A stretch of 55,490 nucleotides of DNA from Paracoccaceae bacterium (GTDB lineage Bacteria > Pseudomonadota > Alphaproteobacteria > Rhodobacterales > Rhodobacteraceae): positions 1 through 55,490 of the forward strand of contig JAFIEO010000086.1 in the NCBI GenBank assembly GCA_020832445.1. The letters run 5' to 3'. This document shows, piece by piece, positions 1 to 7,082 of the stretch. Position numbers and translations under genes: made by a program. The notes below the pieces were generated by a model. The model saw only the letters and a list, made by a program, of their open reading frames with translations, did not search any database and had not been told where the DNA came from. Position 1 is the first letter of the stretch, and every line of letters starts with the position of its first letter.

Positions 1-22
1 CCCCCCCCCCCCCCCCCCCCCC
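1..22. repeat. 22-base C homopolymer at the window edge
   Basis: The first 22 bases are all C, followed by a short C- and A-rich stretch before the tonB stop codon. A run of this length at the very end of a contig is more likely a sequencing or assembly artefact (reverse complement of a poly-G tail) than genomic sequence. Confidence 0.9.
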
Positions 23-68
23 ACAACCCCCTTTTAAAAACAGCCCTGTCACCGCAGACGCGCGATCC

Positions 69-1142
69 TCACCGCCCGACGAATTCAAAACTGAATTGCC
101 GCTGTGCCCCTGCGGGCGGCGCGGGGAACGGTCCGGCGCGGCGGATATGGTCCAGCGCCACCTGATCCAGTGCAGCACTACCCGATGTGCGTGCAACACT
201 GGCCGACGCCAAGCTGCCATCCGCCGCAATGCCAAACGCAACGATGACGCGCCCGCGCGCAGGGCTTCGCGCCTGACGCACCCGCTGGATGCGGCGCATC
301 ACTTCACCGGGATAATTGGACGCCGCCGCATTGCCCGCCTGCGTGGTGGCCGGGCGCGCGTCGGTCGTGTGTGCCGCCTGCCCGTCCGTGCCTTGTTGCG
401 ATCCGCGTTGTGCATTTTGCTGTGCATTCCCGGGCGGACTGGCAGGTGCGGCGGCGGTCTGCTGCGGCGCGGGGCGCGGCGGCGGGGGCGGCGCGGCCAG
501 TTCAGACGGGCGCGCGGGCGGGCGGGGGCTCGTGTCTGGGCTTGTCGTATCCGGGCTTATCGCCTCGGGTGGGGGCTCGGTGGGCGCGACAGGGTCGGGG
601 CGGCTGGCCTCCATCGCATCGGCCTGCTGATGGGGCGTGGTTTCCGCCGGGGACGGGGCCATAGGCTGCTGCGGTGCAACTGGCTCGGCCATCTGCGGCA
701 AAACCGCGTCTTCGGGCGCGGGCGCATCCATCACGGGCTGCATTGCCTGCTCGGGCGGGCGCACGGTATCAGGGATTGCCGCCGCAACAGGCGGGGCCAG
801 TGCCGTTGGCTGTGCCACTTGCTGCGGGGCGGACGGCGGTTCCACAGCATCGGGGGGCTGGGCCTCGGTCATGGGCGCGGGTTGCGTGCTGCCCATGGCA
901 AAATCCTCAAAACTTGTGCCAAGCGCTGCGGGGGCCGCGTCCCCCCCGCCTTCGGTCATGACGACTGCGCCTTGCGGCGCCAGTGCCGCCACAGCACCCA
1001 GATGCAGGGCCGTTGACACAACCAGCGCCAGCGCGATGGTGCGCGCCTTCGGGCGCAGGTCCAGCGCGTGCAAATGCCGCGTGGTCACAAAAGGACAGCC
1101 ATTCACCCTTGGGCAGGCCCGGAACACGGCTGCTGCGGTCAT
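69..1142 (-). CDS. tonB: TonB-family energy transducer
   Basis: TonB links the ExbB-ExbD proton channel of the inner membrane to outer-membrane TonB-dependent receptors and delivers the energy for uptake. The 357-residue product has one hydrophobic anchor near residues 33-57. A long Pro/Ala/Gln-rich spacer (about 85-260) suited to crossing the periplasm follows, then a C-terminal TonB domain (about 275-357) with a YPGEVMRRI start and an ASVARTSGS stretch. It is the last gene of a left-running operon: its ATG overlaps the exbD stop by four bases (ATGA). The divergent haem genes suggest that it serves the haem receptor at 7083-9185. The long spacer is of low complexity, so distant homology outside the C-terminal domain is uninformative. 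The ATG at 1142 is chosen because of the overlap. Confidence 0.85.
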   Translation of the reverse strand: MTAAAVFRACPRVNGCPFVTTRHLHALDLRPKARTIALALVVSTALHLGAVAALAPQGAVVMTEGGGDAAPAALGTSFEDFAMGSTQPAPMTEAQPPDAVEPPSAPQQVAQPTALAPPVAAAIPDTVRPPEQAMQPVMDAPAPEDAVLPQMAEPVAPQQPMAPSPAETTPHQQADAMEASRPDPVAPTEPPPEAISPDTTSPDTSPRPPARPSELAAPPPPPRPAPQQTAAAPASPPGNAQQNAQRGSQQGTDGQAAHTTDARPATTQAGNAAASNYPGEVMRRIQRVRQARSPARGRVIVAFGIAADGSLASASVARTSGSAALDQVALDHIRRAGPFPAPPAGAQRQFSFEFVGR

Positions 1143-1528
1143 TTCACCCCCTCTTGTGTGACGATCACCAGTTTCTGCGCCCCGCCTGCGCGCAATGCCT
1201 GCGCGGTTTCAATCAGTCTGGCCGCAGGCGCCGCACGATCAGGCAGCAGGCGCACATCTTGTTCATCGGCAAAATGGGCCACCGCATCTGCAAGCGCCAC
1301 ATCCGCCCCGTTCAGCCGCAAGCCGCCATCTGCCAGCAGCAACAGCGCATCGCGTGGCGGCTCGGTCTCAATTTCCGACAGGTTGATAAGCGTTATGTCG
1401 GGGTCCGGGCGCGGGGCCAGACTGCCCGCGATCAGGAAAAACACCAGCATCAGAAACACGATGTTGATCAGGGCTATATTCGGTTCCGGCCGCGCGCGCG
1501 GCACAAGGGTCATCGCGCGCCGTGTCAT
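1139..1528 (-). CDS. exbD: ExbD/TolR-family proton-channel subunit (second copy)
   Basis: This 129-residue protein has the ExbD/TolR plan: a short cytoplasmic N-terminus (about 1-17), one transmembrane helix (about 18-40, INIVFLMLVFFLIAGSLA) and a periplasmic domain ending in LVIVTQEGVK. ExbD with ExbB uses the proton gradient to drive TonB. In ExbD the membrane-helix Asp is essential. The equivalent place here reads NIALINIVFLML, with Asn rather than the Asp found in the neighbouring copy (SLIDVIF). This copy may therefore be a structural partner rather than a proton-conducting one. Start and stop overlap both neighbours by four bases. Two unequal ExbD proteins per TonB system are known in other bacteria. 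Confidence 0.85.
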   Translation of the reverse strand: MTRRAMTLVPRARPEPNIALINIVFLMLVFFLIAGSLAPRPDPDITLINLSEIETEPPRDALLLLADGGLRLNGADVALADAVAHFADEQDVRLLPDRAAPAARLIETAQALRAGGAQKLVIVTQEGVK

Positions 1529-1914
1529 GATCCGCCCGCCCCGATCACCCCGATCCGCCAGCCGTTCCGCCGCTGGACCAGATGCAGGATATCCGCCAGA
1601 CCCTGCGCATCCACGCCGTCGGCCATGGCAATCAGAACCAGCCCGCCTTCGGGGTCGTCAAGGGCGGCTTGCAGGTCTTCCACCGTGGCATCAACACTGT
1701 TCAGACGCAACGCATCGGGCAGCAGCTGCAAAAACAACGGCGGGGTTTCCGGCACGCTGTCAGCCCCCCCCATCGCCAGATCAAGCGGCAATTCCCCCTG
1801 ACGCGCAAAAGTGGAGCTGAGCATGAAGAACAGCAGCAGCAGGAAGATCACGTCAATCAGCGATGTCATCGACAACCGCTTGCGACGGATCGCTATGGCG
1901 CGCCGTTCAGGCAT
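1525..1914 (-). CDS. exbD: ExbD/TolR-family proton-channel subunit (first copy)
   Basis: The 129-residue ExbD/TolR protein has a basic N-terminus (MPERRAIAIRRKRL), one transmembrane helix (about 18-38, SLIDVIFLLLLFFMLSSTF) and a periplasmic domain. The Asp in SLIDVIF matches the proton-carrying Asp of the ExbD helix, so this copy is the likely energised subunit. I start it at the ATG at 1914, where ATG overlaps the exbB stop by eight bases. An in-frame upstream extension to 2037 would lie inside exbB and has no ExbD-like sequence. It forms an energising module with exbB and the neighbouring second exbD. Confidence 0.88.
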   Translation of the reverse strand: MPERRAIAIRRKRLSMTSLIDVIFLLLLFFMLSSTFARQGELPLDLAMGGADSVPETPPLFLQLLPDALRLNSVDATVEDLQAALDDPEGGLVLIAMADGVDAQGLADILHLVQRRNGWRIGVIGAGGS

Positions 1915-2605
1915 GTTGTGCCACAGCCGCGCGGTTTGCAGGCACGCCAAGCGGGCATTCCTGTGCCAGACCCGAACACAGCGACACATCAATGATCTGC
2001 ATGGCCAGCTGTGCTTCGCGCATGACGCGCGATTCAAACCATGTCAGCACCAGCGCGGTTGGCATGGCAACGCCCAGCCCGACCGCAGTTGTCAAAAGCG
2101 CTACCCAGATCCCGCCCGCAAGGGCCGAAGGGTCCACCGCCGCGCCCGCTTCCTGCAAGGACTGAAACGCGGTGATCATACCCAGAACCGTGCCGAACAA
2201 CCCCAAAAGTGGCGCCACCTGCGCAATGCTGTCCAAAGCGCGAAACCCCGATTGCAGGCGCAATGTCGCGGCTTCGGCCAGCCCCGTCAGGCGGGCGCGC
2301 AGCGCGTCAGGGGCGGCATCCTGTGCATTTGCTGCGGTCAGCGCCAGCACTGTCAGCGGCGCAAGATGGTTGCGCCCTTGCGCCGCGCGCTGCATGGCGG
2401 GCTGCACCGCCCCCCGGTCCCACAGATCAAGCGCCGCGATGATGTCGCCATGATGGCCGACACCTGCGCGTCTGAACTGCCACAGCTTCAGCAATATCAG
2501 CGCCAGCGCAACCAGCGACATTGCCAGCAACACCGCGACCACCGGACCGCCCAGCGCCAGAAAATCCAGAATGCTGTCCATAATTTCGGCTGTGGGGAAT
2601 GTCAT
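1907..2605 (-). CDS. exbB: ExbB/TolQ/MotA-family proton channel
   Basis: ExbB forms the inner-membrane pentamer that houses ExbD and conducts protons to energise TonB. The 232-residue product has a first membrane helix near residues 19-42, a cytoplasmic loop, and two further helices near 125-150 and 165-190. The signature LDSIAQVAPLLGLFGTVLGM and the GIWVALLTTAVGLGVAMP stretch are characteristic of the MotA/TolQ/ExbB family. The start overlaps the preceding small gene by four bases and the stop overlaps the following exbD by eight, so the set is translationally coupled. Its length is typical for the family. Confidence 0.92.
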   Translation of the reverse strand: MTFPTAEIMDSILDFLALGGPVVAVLLAMSLVALALILLKLWQFRRAGVGHHGDIIAALDLWDRGAVQPAMQRAAQGRNHLAPLTVLALTAANAQDAAPDALRARLTGLAEAATLRLQSGFRALDSIAQVAPLLGLFGTVLGMITAFQSLQEAGAAVDPSALAGGIWVALLTTAVGLGVAMPTALVLTWFESRVMREAQLAMQIIDVSLCSGLAQECPLGVPANRAAVAQHA

Positions 2606-3015
2606 CTCACCACCTCGATCGCGGTTTCGCTACCCACATGCAGCGCGGCGGTGCATTCGCCCGCGTCCAAAGGCGTGCAAGGTCCAACTGCGTTAAACAG
2701 CACCCGCCCGATCTGATCACATGCAAGGCCGGAAAACTGGAAACTGCGCACCCGCAACGCGTCTTCGGGCAGGGACTGGAAATCCAGCAGGCTTAGCCGC
2801 AGGACACGGTTTTCCGCACTCAGCAGCACGGTTTCCGCCTGCAAGGCATCAATGCCCGTGCCCATGTGGTTTTCCAGCACAAACACAAGCTGGCAATCCT
2901 GCTGCAACTGGGTGGCCTGATCCAGCCGGATATGCAGCGTGGGGTCCGCCGCCTGCACAGGCAGGGCCACCACCACAGAGACAACAAACGCACGGAAAAT
3001 AGGCAGAACGCGCAT
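2602..3015 (-). CDS. Secreted protein of unknown function, first gene of the TonB operon
   Basis: I do not recognise this 137-residue protein. It begins with a signal-peptide-like segment (MRVLPIFRAFVVSVVVALPVQAA, cleavage expected after QAA). The mature part has a pattern of beta strands and cysteines at QQDCQLV, GLACDQI, GPCTPL and GECTAA, suggesting a small disulphide-bonded periplasmic domain. I start it at the ATG at 3015 because AAAGG lies seven bases upstream; the ATG at 3030 is an alternative. It overlaps exbB by ATGA. Its place at the head of the exbB-exbD-exbD-tonB operon suggests an accessory role in TonB energisation or haem handling, but that is inferred from context only. Confidence 0.7.
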   Translation of the reverse strand: MRVLPIFRAFVVSVVVALPVQAADPTLHIRLDQATQLQQDCQLVFVLENHMGTGIDALQAETVLLSAENRVLRLSLLDFQSLPEDALRVRSFQFSGLACDQIGRVLFNAVGPCTPLDAGECTAALHVGSETAIEVVR

Positions 3016-3214
3016 ATCGCGGCCTTTCATGACATAGGTGTTATCGGAAAGGGCTGGCACATTGGCTGGCGGCGCGGAATTTGCGCTTGAACTGCGCCTA
3101 ACATTATCCTAGTGAAACTGTCAAGAATGAAGCGGCGCCGCCGTTTCGCGCCATCCAGCTTGCTGCCAGACACGCGCCAAACCCAAACAAACGCGCACTG
3201 ACAGGAGCAATTCC
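3016..3214. promoter_or_regulatory. Divergent promoter region between TonB and haem-uptake operons
   Basis: This 199-base gap separates the left-running TonB operon from the right-running hmuS operon, so it must hold promoters for both. The AT-rich part is about 3095-3125, in a GC-rich surrounding, with a TTGAAC at 3087-3092 as a possible rightward -35 element. Iron control (Fur, Irr or RirA) would be expected, but I cannot point to a convincing box by eye. Confidence 0.45.
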
Positions 3215-4255
3215 ATGACGCTTGACCTTGTGTCCCGCCCCACGCCCGCCGGTTTGCGGCAGGCCCGCCTGGACCACCCCCAAACCCGCGCGCGCGATCT
3301 GGCCGACAGCCTTGGTGTGACCGAAGCCGCACTTGTCGCAGCCCATGTCGATGGCACGAATGTGGTGCGCATTGACCCCGCGCTTGACCGCCTGATGCCC
3401 GAAATCCAGCGTCTGGGCGATGTTATGGCCCTGACGCGCAACCAGTCGGTCGTGCATGAACGCAAGGGCACCTATGAGGATTATCACGCAGGCGCGCATG
3501 CATCCATGGTGCTGGGCGCGGAAATTGATCTGCGCATGTTCCCGCGCCACTGGGTGCATGGATTTGCGCTTCTGGACGGGCCGCGCCCATCGGTGCAGGT
3601 GTTCGATGCAGCGGGCGATGCGGTTCATAAGGTCTTTCTGACCGACGGGTCAGACCGCGCAGCGTTTGACACGCTGGTGGCCGATCTGCGCCTGCCTGAA
3701 CAGTCCGACAGCGTAGAGCTGACCCAGCGCACCCCGGTGGAGGGCGCGAAATCACGCCCCGACAAACTGGAAGAATTGCGCCGGGAATGGGCCGCAATGA
3801 CCGACACGCACCAGTTTTTGCGCATCACCTCCAGACTGAAAATGAACCGCCTTGGCGCCTACCACATTGTAGGCGAAGAATGGGCGCAGCCGCTTGCACC
3901 TTCTGCGGTAACTGAATTGCTGCACATGGCGGCCACGAATGCCGTGCCCTTGATGATCTTTGTGGGCAATCAGGGCTGTATCCAGATCCATGGTGGCACC
4001 ATTGAACAGGTCAAGCCGATGGGACCATGGATCAATGTTATGGACCCGCGCTTCAACCTGCATCTGCGCACCGATCATGTGGCCGAAGTCTGGCTTGTGT
4101 CCAAACCCACACGCCATGGCATGGCCCACTCGGTCGAGGCATTTGACGCAGACGGCGCGCTGATCACGCAGATATTCGGCAAACGCGACCCGGACACCAT
4201 GGCGTTTCGGGCGCTTCTGGACAAGCTGCCGCTGGCGCAAGGGGACAAGGCATGA
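3215..4255 (+). CDS. hmuS: Haem-degrading/haem-trafficking factor HmuS (HemS family)
   Basis: HemS/HmuS/ChuS proteins bind imported haem in the cytoplasm and pass it on or break it open to release iron. The 346-residue length is typical. Two similar halves are visible: residues about 40-170 (GDVMALTRNQSVVHERKG, followed by a MFPRHWVHGFAL stretch) and about 210-340 (ATNAVPLMIFVGNQGCIQIHGG, then MDPRFNLHLRTDHVAEVW). This matches the internal duplication of the family. AGGAG sits seven bases before the ATG. It is the first gene of the haem operon and its stop overlaps the hmuT start (ATGA). Confidence 0.92.
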   Translation: MTLDLVSRPTPAGLRQARLDHPQTRARDLADSLGVTEAALVAAHVDGTNVVRIDPALDRLMPEIQRLGDVMALTRNQSVVHERKGTYEDYHAGAHASMVLGAEIDLRMFPRHWVHGFALLDGPRPSVQVFDAAGDAVHKVFLTDGSDRAAFDTLVADLRLPEQSDSVELTQRTPVEGAKSRPDKLEELRREWAAMTDTHQFLRITSRLKMNRLGAYHIVGEEWAQPLAPSAVTELLHMAATNAVPLMIFVGNQGCIQIHGGTIEQVKPMGPWINVMDPRFNLHLRTDHVAEVWLVSKPTRHGMAHSVEAFDADGALITQIFGKRDPDTMAFRALLDKLPLAQGDKA

Positions 4256-5094
4256 TCCGTGCAGCCGTGCTAACCCTGATGCTGGCCACCCCGGCTGTCG
4301 CGCAAGACCGCGTGGTGGTCGTGGGCGGGGGCTTGGCCGAGATTGTCTATGCGTTGGGGCAGGAACACCGGCTTGTGGGCCGCGACACCACAGCCAGTTT
4401 TCCGCCCGCCGTCAATGACCTGCCCGATGTGGGCTATATGCGCGCCCTGTCCCCCGAAGGGCTGTTGCAGCTGGACCCCGACCTGATCCTTGCATCCGAA
4501 GGGTCGGGACCGCTGGAAACCATCCAGATCATGCAGGCCGCCGATGTGCCCTTTGTCCAGATCACCGAAACCCCCACCATGGACGCTGTGGTGGAACGTG
4601 TGGAACAGGTTGCACAGCATTTGCAGGCGCAGGACGCGGGCGCGCAACTTGTTGAAACCCTGCGCGCCGATTTCGCGGCACTGGCGGGACAAACCGCACA
4701 GGTCAGCACGCCACAGCGCGTCATGTTCGTTCTGTCGGCACAAGGGGGCCGCATCAACGCCGCAGGCCGCGACACCGGCGCAAGCGCGATGATCCAGATG
4801 GCAGGGGCCGTCAATGCCTTTGACGATTTCGCAGGCTACCGCCTGCTGACGGACGAAGCGATTGCCGCCGCCGCCCCCGATGTCATCCTGATGATGGACC
4901 GCGACGGCGACCACGCCCTGAATGATGAGCAGATCACCGGCCATCCCGCACTTGGCCTGACGCCTGCGGCGCAAAACGGGCAGGTCATCCGCATGAACGG
5001 AATTTACCTGCTGGGCTTTGGCCCGCGCACAGCGCAGGCCGCGCGCGATCTGCATAATGCGATCTATCCTGCGCTGAGGCATCAGGGGGGCTAG
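4252..5094 (+). CDS. hmuT: Haem ABC transporter periplasmic binding protein
   Basis: HmuT captures haem in the periplasm and presents it to the HmuUV importer. The 280-residue protein has a signal peptide (residues 1-17, ending ATPAVAQ) and a cluster A-2/class III binding-protein fold with RVVVVGGGLAEIVYALG. The segment VGYMRALSPEG places a Tyr at residue 62, where HmuT proteins ligate haem iron. Its start overlaps hmuS by four bases, and hmuU follows after four bases. The position between hmuS and the permease makes haem the likely substrate rather than a siderophore or cobalamin. Confidence 0.92.
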   Translation: MIRAAVLTLMLATPAVAQDRVVVVGGGLAEIVYALGQEHRLVGRDTTASFPPAVNDLPDVGYMRALSPEGLLQLDPDLILASEGSGPLETIQIMQAADVPFVQITETPTMDAVVERVEQVAQHLQAQDAGAQLVETLRADFAALAGQTAQVSTPQRVMFVLSAQGGRINAAGRDTGASAMIQMAGAVNAFDDFAGYRLLTDEAIAAAAPDVILMMDRDGDHALNDEQITGHPALGLTPAAQNGQVIRMNGIYLLGFGPRTAQAARDLHNAIYPALRHQGG

Positions 5095-5098
5095 GGGC

Positions 5099-6199
5099 AT
5101 GGTCGCGCTGCCGTTCAACAGCCGCCGCCCCCGCCGCCCTGCCCCCCCTGCAATGGCGGTCGCAGGCGACCGCGCTTTGCGCGCACGCGCCATAATGACC
5201 GCACTTGCGGTGTTTGTTGTGGCCGTGTCCATCCTGTCGCTGGGTGTGGGGGCTGCGGGTGTGTCCCTGCCGGATGTCTTGTGGCAACTGGCATCTGGCG
5301 AGGCGCTAGGTCTGCGCGACCGCGTGGTGCTGTTCGACATCCGCCTGCCACGGCTGTTGACGGGCCTTCTGGTCGGCGCATCGCTGGCCGTGTCGGGCGC
5401 TGTCATGCAAGGGCTGTTCCGCAACCCGCTGGCAGATCCCGGCATCGTGGGCGTGGGCGCAGGCGCGGGGCTTGGCGCTGTGCTGGCCATTGTGCTGGGC
5501 GCGCTTCTGCCCCCCGCGGTGCTGGCCGTTGCGGGTATGCATCTGGTGCCGCTGGCGGCATTTCTGGGCGGCTGGGCGTCAACGCTGATCCTGTACCGGG
5601 TGTCCACACGGCGCGGGCGCACATCGGTTGCAACCATGCTGCTTGCCGGCATCGCGCTGGGTGCGCTGGCAGGTGCGTTGACGGGCATTCTGGTTTATAT
5701 CGCCGATGACCAGCAATTGCGCGACCTGACCTTCTGGGGGTTGGGGTCGCTGGCGGGCGCAAGCTGGGCCAAACTGGCCGCCGCCGCGCCGATCATGGTG
5801 CTGGCGCTGATTGCTGCGCCCGTTCTGGCGCGCGCATTGAACGGGCTTGCGCTGGGCGAAGCTGCGGCATCGCATATGGGCATTTCGGTGCAGCGCATGA
5901 AGAATCTGGCCATCCTGACCGTTGCGGGTGCCACAGGCGCTGCCGTGGCCGTATCCGGCGGAATCGGGTTTATCGGCATCGTTGTGCCGCATCTGCTGCG
6001 CTTGGCGATGGGACCGGACCATCGCTACCTGTTGCCCGCCGCGGCACTGCTGGGCGCGGGGCTGTTGTTGCTGGCCGATATGATTGCGCGGCTTGTCATT
6101 GCCCCTGCCGAACTGCCGATCGGCATTGTCACCGCCGTTCTGGGAGGGCCGGTGTTTTTGTGGATATTGCTGCGCCGTCGCGGCATTGTGGATATGTGA
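5099..6199 (+). CDS. hmuU: Haem ABC transporter permease (FecCD/BtuC family)
   Basis: This 366-residue inner-membrane permease of the FecCD family is rich in hydrophobic helices (about ten, starting at residue 35). It has the family-typical RLPRLLTGLLVGASLAVSG early in the protein and GGIGFIGIVVPHLLRLAMGPDHR near residues 280-300; the latter region contacts the ATPase. It imports haem delivered by HmuT. The N-terminus carries a basic Pro/Arg stretch (NSRRPRRPAPP). The start lies four bases after the hmuT stop, and the stop overlaps the possible GTG start of hmuV. Confidence 0.93.
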   Translation: MVALPFNSRRPRRPAPPAMAVAGDRALRARAIMTALAVFVVAVSILSLGVGAAGVSLPDVLWQLASGEALGLRDRVVLFDIRLPRLLTGLLVGASLAVSGAVMQGLFRNPLADPGIVGVGAGAGLGAVLAIVLGALLPPAVLAVAGMHLVPLAAFLGGWASTLILYRVSTRRGRTSVATMLLAGIALGALAGALTGILVYIADDQQLRDLTFWGLGSLAGASWAKLAAAAPIMVLALIAAPVLARALNGLALGEAAASHMGISVQRMKNLAILTVAGATGAAVAVSGGIGFIGIVVPHLLRLAMGPDHRYLLPAAALLGAGLLLLADMIARLVIAPAELPIGIVTAVLGGPVFLWILLRRRGIVDM

Positions 6200-6204
6200 C
6201 CGCC

Positions 6205-6993
6205 ATGCTGGACGCGAAAAATATTGATGTCGCACTTGGTGGAAAGCCCGTTTTGCGCAATGCACGGCTGCACGCCAGGGCAGGCAGGCTGACCGTCATC
6301 GTAGGCCCCAACGGATCGGGGAAAACCACGCTTCTGCGCGCTGTCACCGGCGATCTGCCGCATTCCGGTTCGGTGCATCTGAACGGGCAGGACACGCGCA
6401 AGATACCGGCATGGGCGCTTGCGGAAATGCGCGCGGTGCTGCCACAGGCCAGCCAGCTTGCCTTTCCCTTCACTGTGCATGAAGTTGTCCGGCTGGGGCT
6501 GGTGGGAACCACCGCGCTGCGGCCCGACGCCGCCCAATTGCCGACCCGCGCGCTGGAACGGGTGGGGCTGGCAGGCTATGGCGGGCGGTATTTTCAGGAA
6601 CTGTCGGGCGGGGAACAGGCGCGCGCGCAACTGGCCCGCGTGTTGCTGCAAGTCTGGCAACCGGTCGTTGACGGTGTGCCGCGCTGGCTGTTTCTGGACG
6701 AACCTGTTGCGGCACTGGATATTGGCCATCAGCTACAGGTCATGACATTGGCGCGCGAATTTGCACGCGCGGGCGGCGGCGTGGTTGCTGTCATGCACGA
6801 CCTGAACCTGACGGCCATGTTTGCCGATGACATAACGCTGATGCTGGACGGGCAGGTTCTGGCGCAAGGCGGCGTGGCCGATGTGCTGACAGATGCCAAT
6901 TTATCGCGCGCCTATGGCTGCGCTTTACGCGTTTGCGCCCTGCCCCGCGCGAATGAGGCATTTATTCTGCCACAAGCTGCGGAAATCGCCTGA
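6205..6993 (+). CDS. hmuV: Haem ABC transporter ATP-binding protein
   Basis: HmuV is the ATPase that powers haem import through HmuU. The sequence has Walker A (GPNGSGKTTLLRAVTG), the ABC signature (ELSGGEQARAQLARVL) and Walker B (WLFLDEPVAALD), followed by a switch His in VAVMHDLNL. The length of 262 residues is typical. I start at ATG 6205 (MLDAKNIDVALGG); a GTG at 6196, overlapping the hmuU stop as GTGA, is an equally possible start adding three residues. The operon order hmuSTUV is complete here. Confidence 0.92.
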   Translation: MLDAKNIDVALGGKPVLRNARLHARAGRLTVIVGPNGSGKTTLLRAVTGDLPHSGSVHLNGQDTRKIPAWALAEMRAVLPQASQLAFPFTVHEVVRLGLVGTTALRPDAAQLPTRALERVGLAGYGGRYFQELSGGEQARAQLARVLLQVWQPVVDGVPRWLFLDEPVAALDIGHQLQVMTLAREFARAGGGVVAVMHDLNLTAMFADDITLMLDGQVLAQGGVADVLTDANLSRAYGCALRVCALPRANEAFILPQAAEIA

Positions 6994-7082
6994 GTAATCT
7001 TGACTCTTTTAATAAGCATTAGTAACGAGCCGGTCAGAACGCCAGCGGTATCGCCAGCCAGAAAACCACCAAGGGGATACCG
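6994..7082 (+). promoter_or_regulatory. Intergenic leader before the haem receptor
   Basis: The 89-base gap holds an AT-rich patch (about 6997-7024) including TTGACT at 7000-7005, and AAGGGG just before the receptor ATG. A separate promoter for the receptor is likely, possibly iron-controlled. No -10 element is convincing. Confidence 0.35.

Noticed and set aside
96-1016. Long plus-strand open frame opposite tonB
   Set aside because: Very Arg/Gly/Cys-rich reading of the GC-rich strand opposite a clear TonB gene; no ribosome site or family.
4270-5688. 472-codon minus-strand frame across hmuT and hmuU
   Set aside because: It is opposite two recognisable transport genes and rich in Ala/Arg/Thr/Pro, as expected for a shadow frame.
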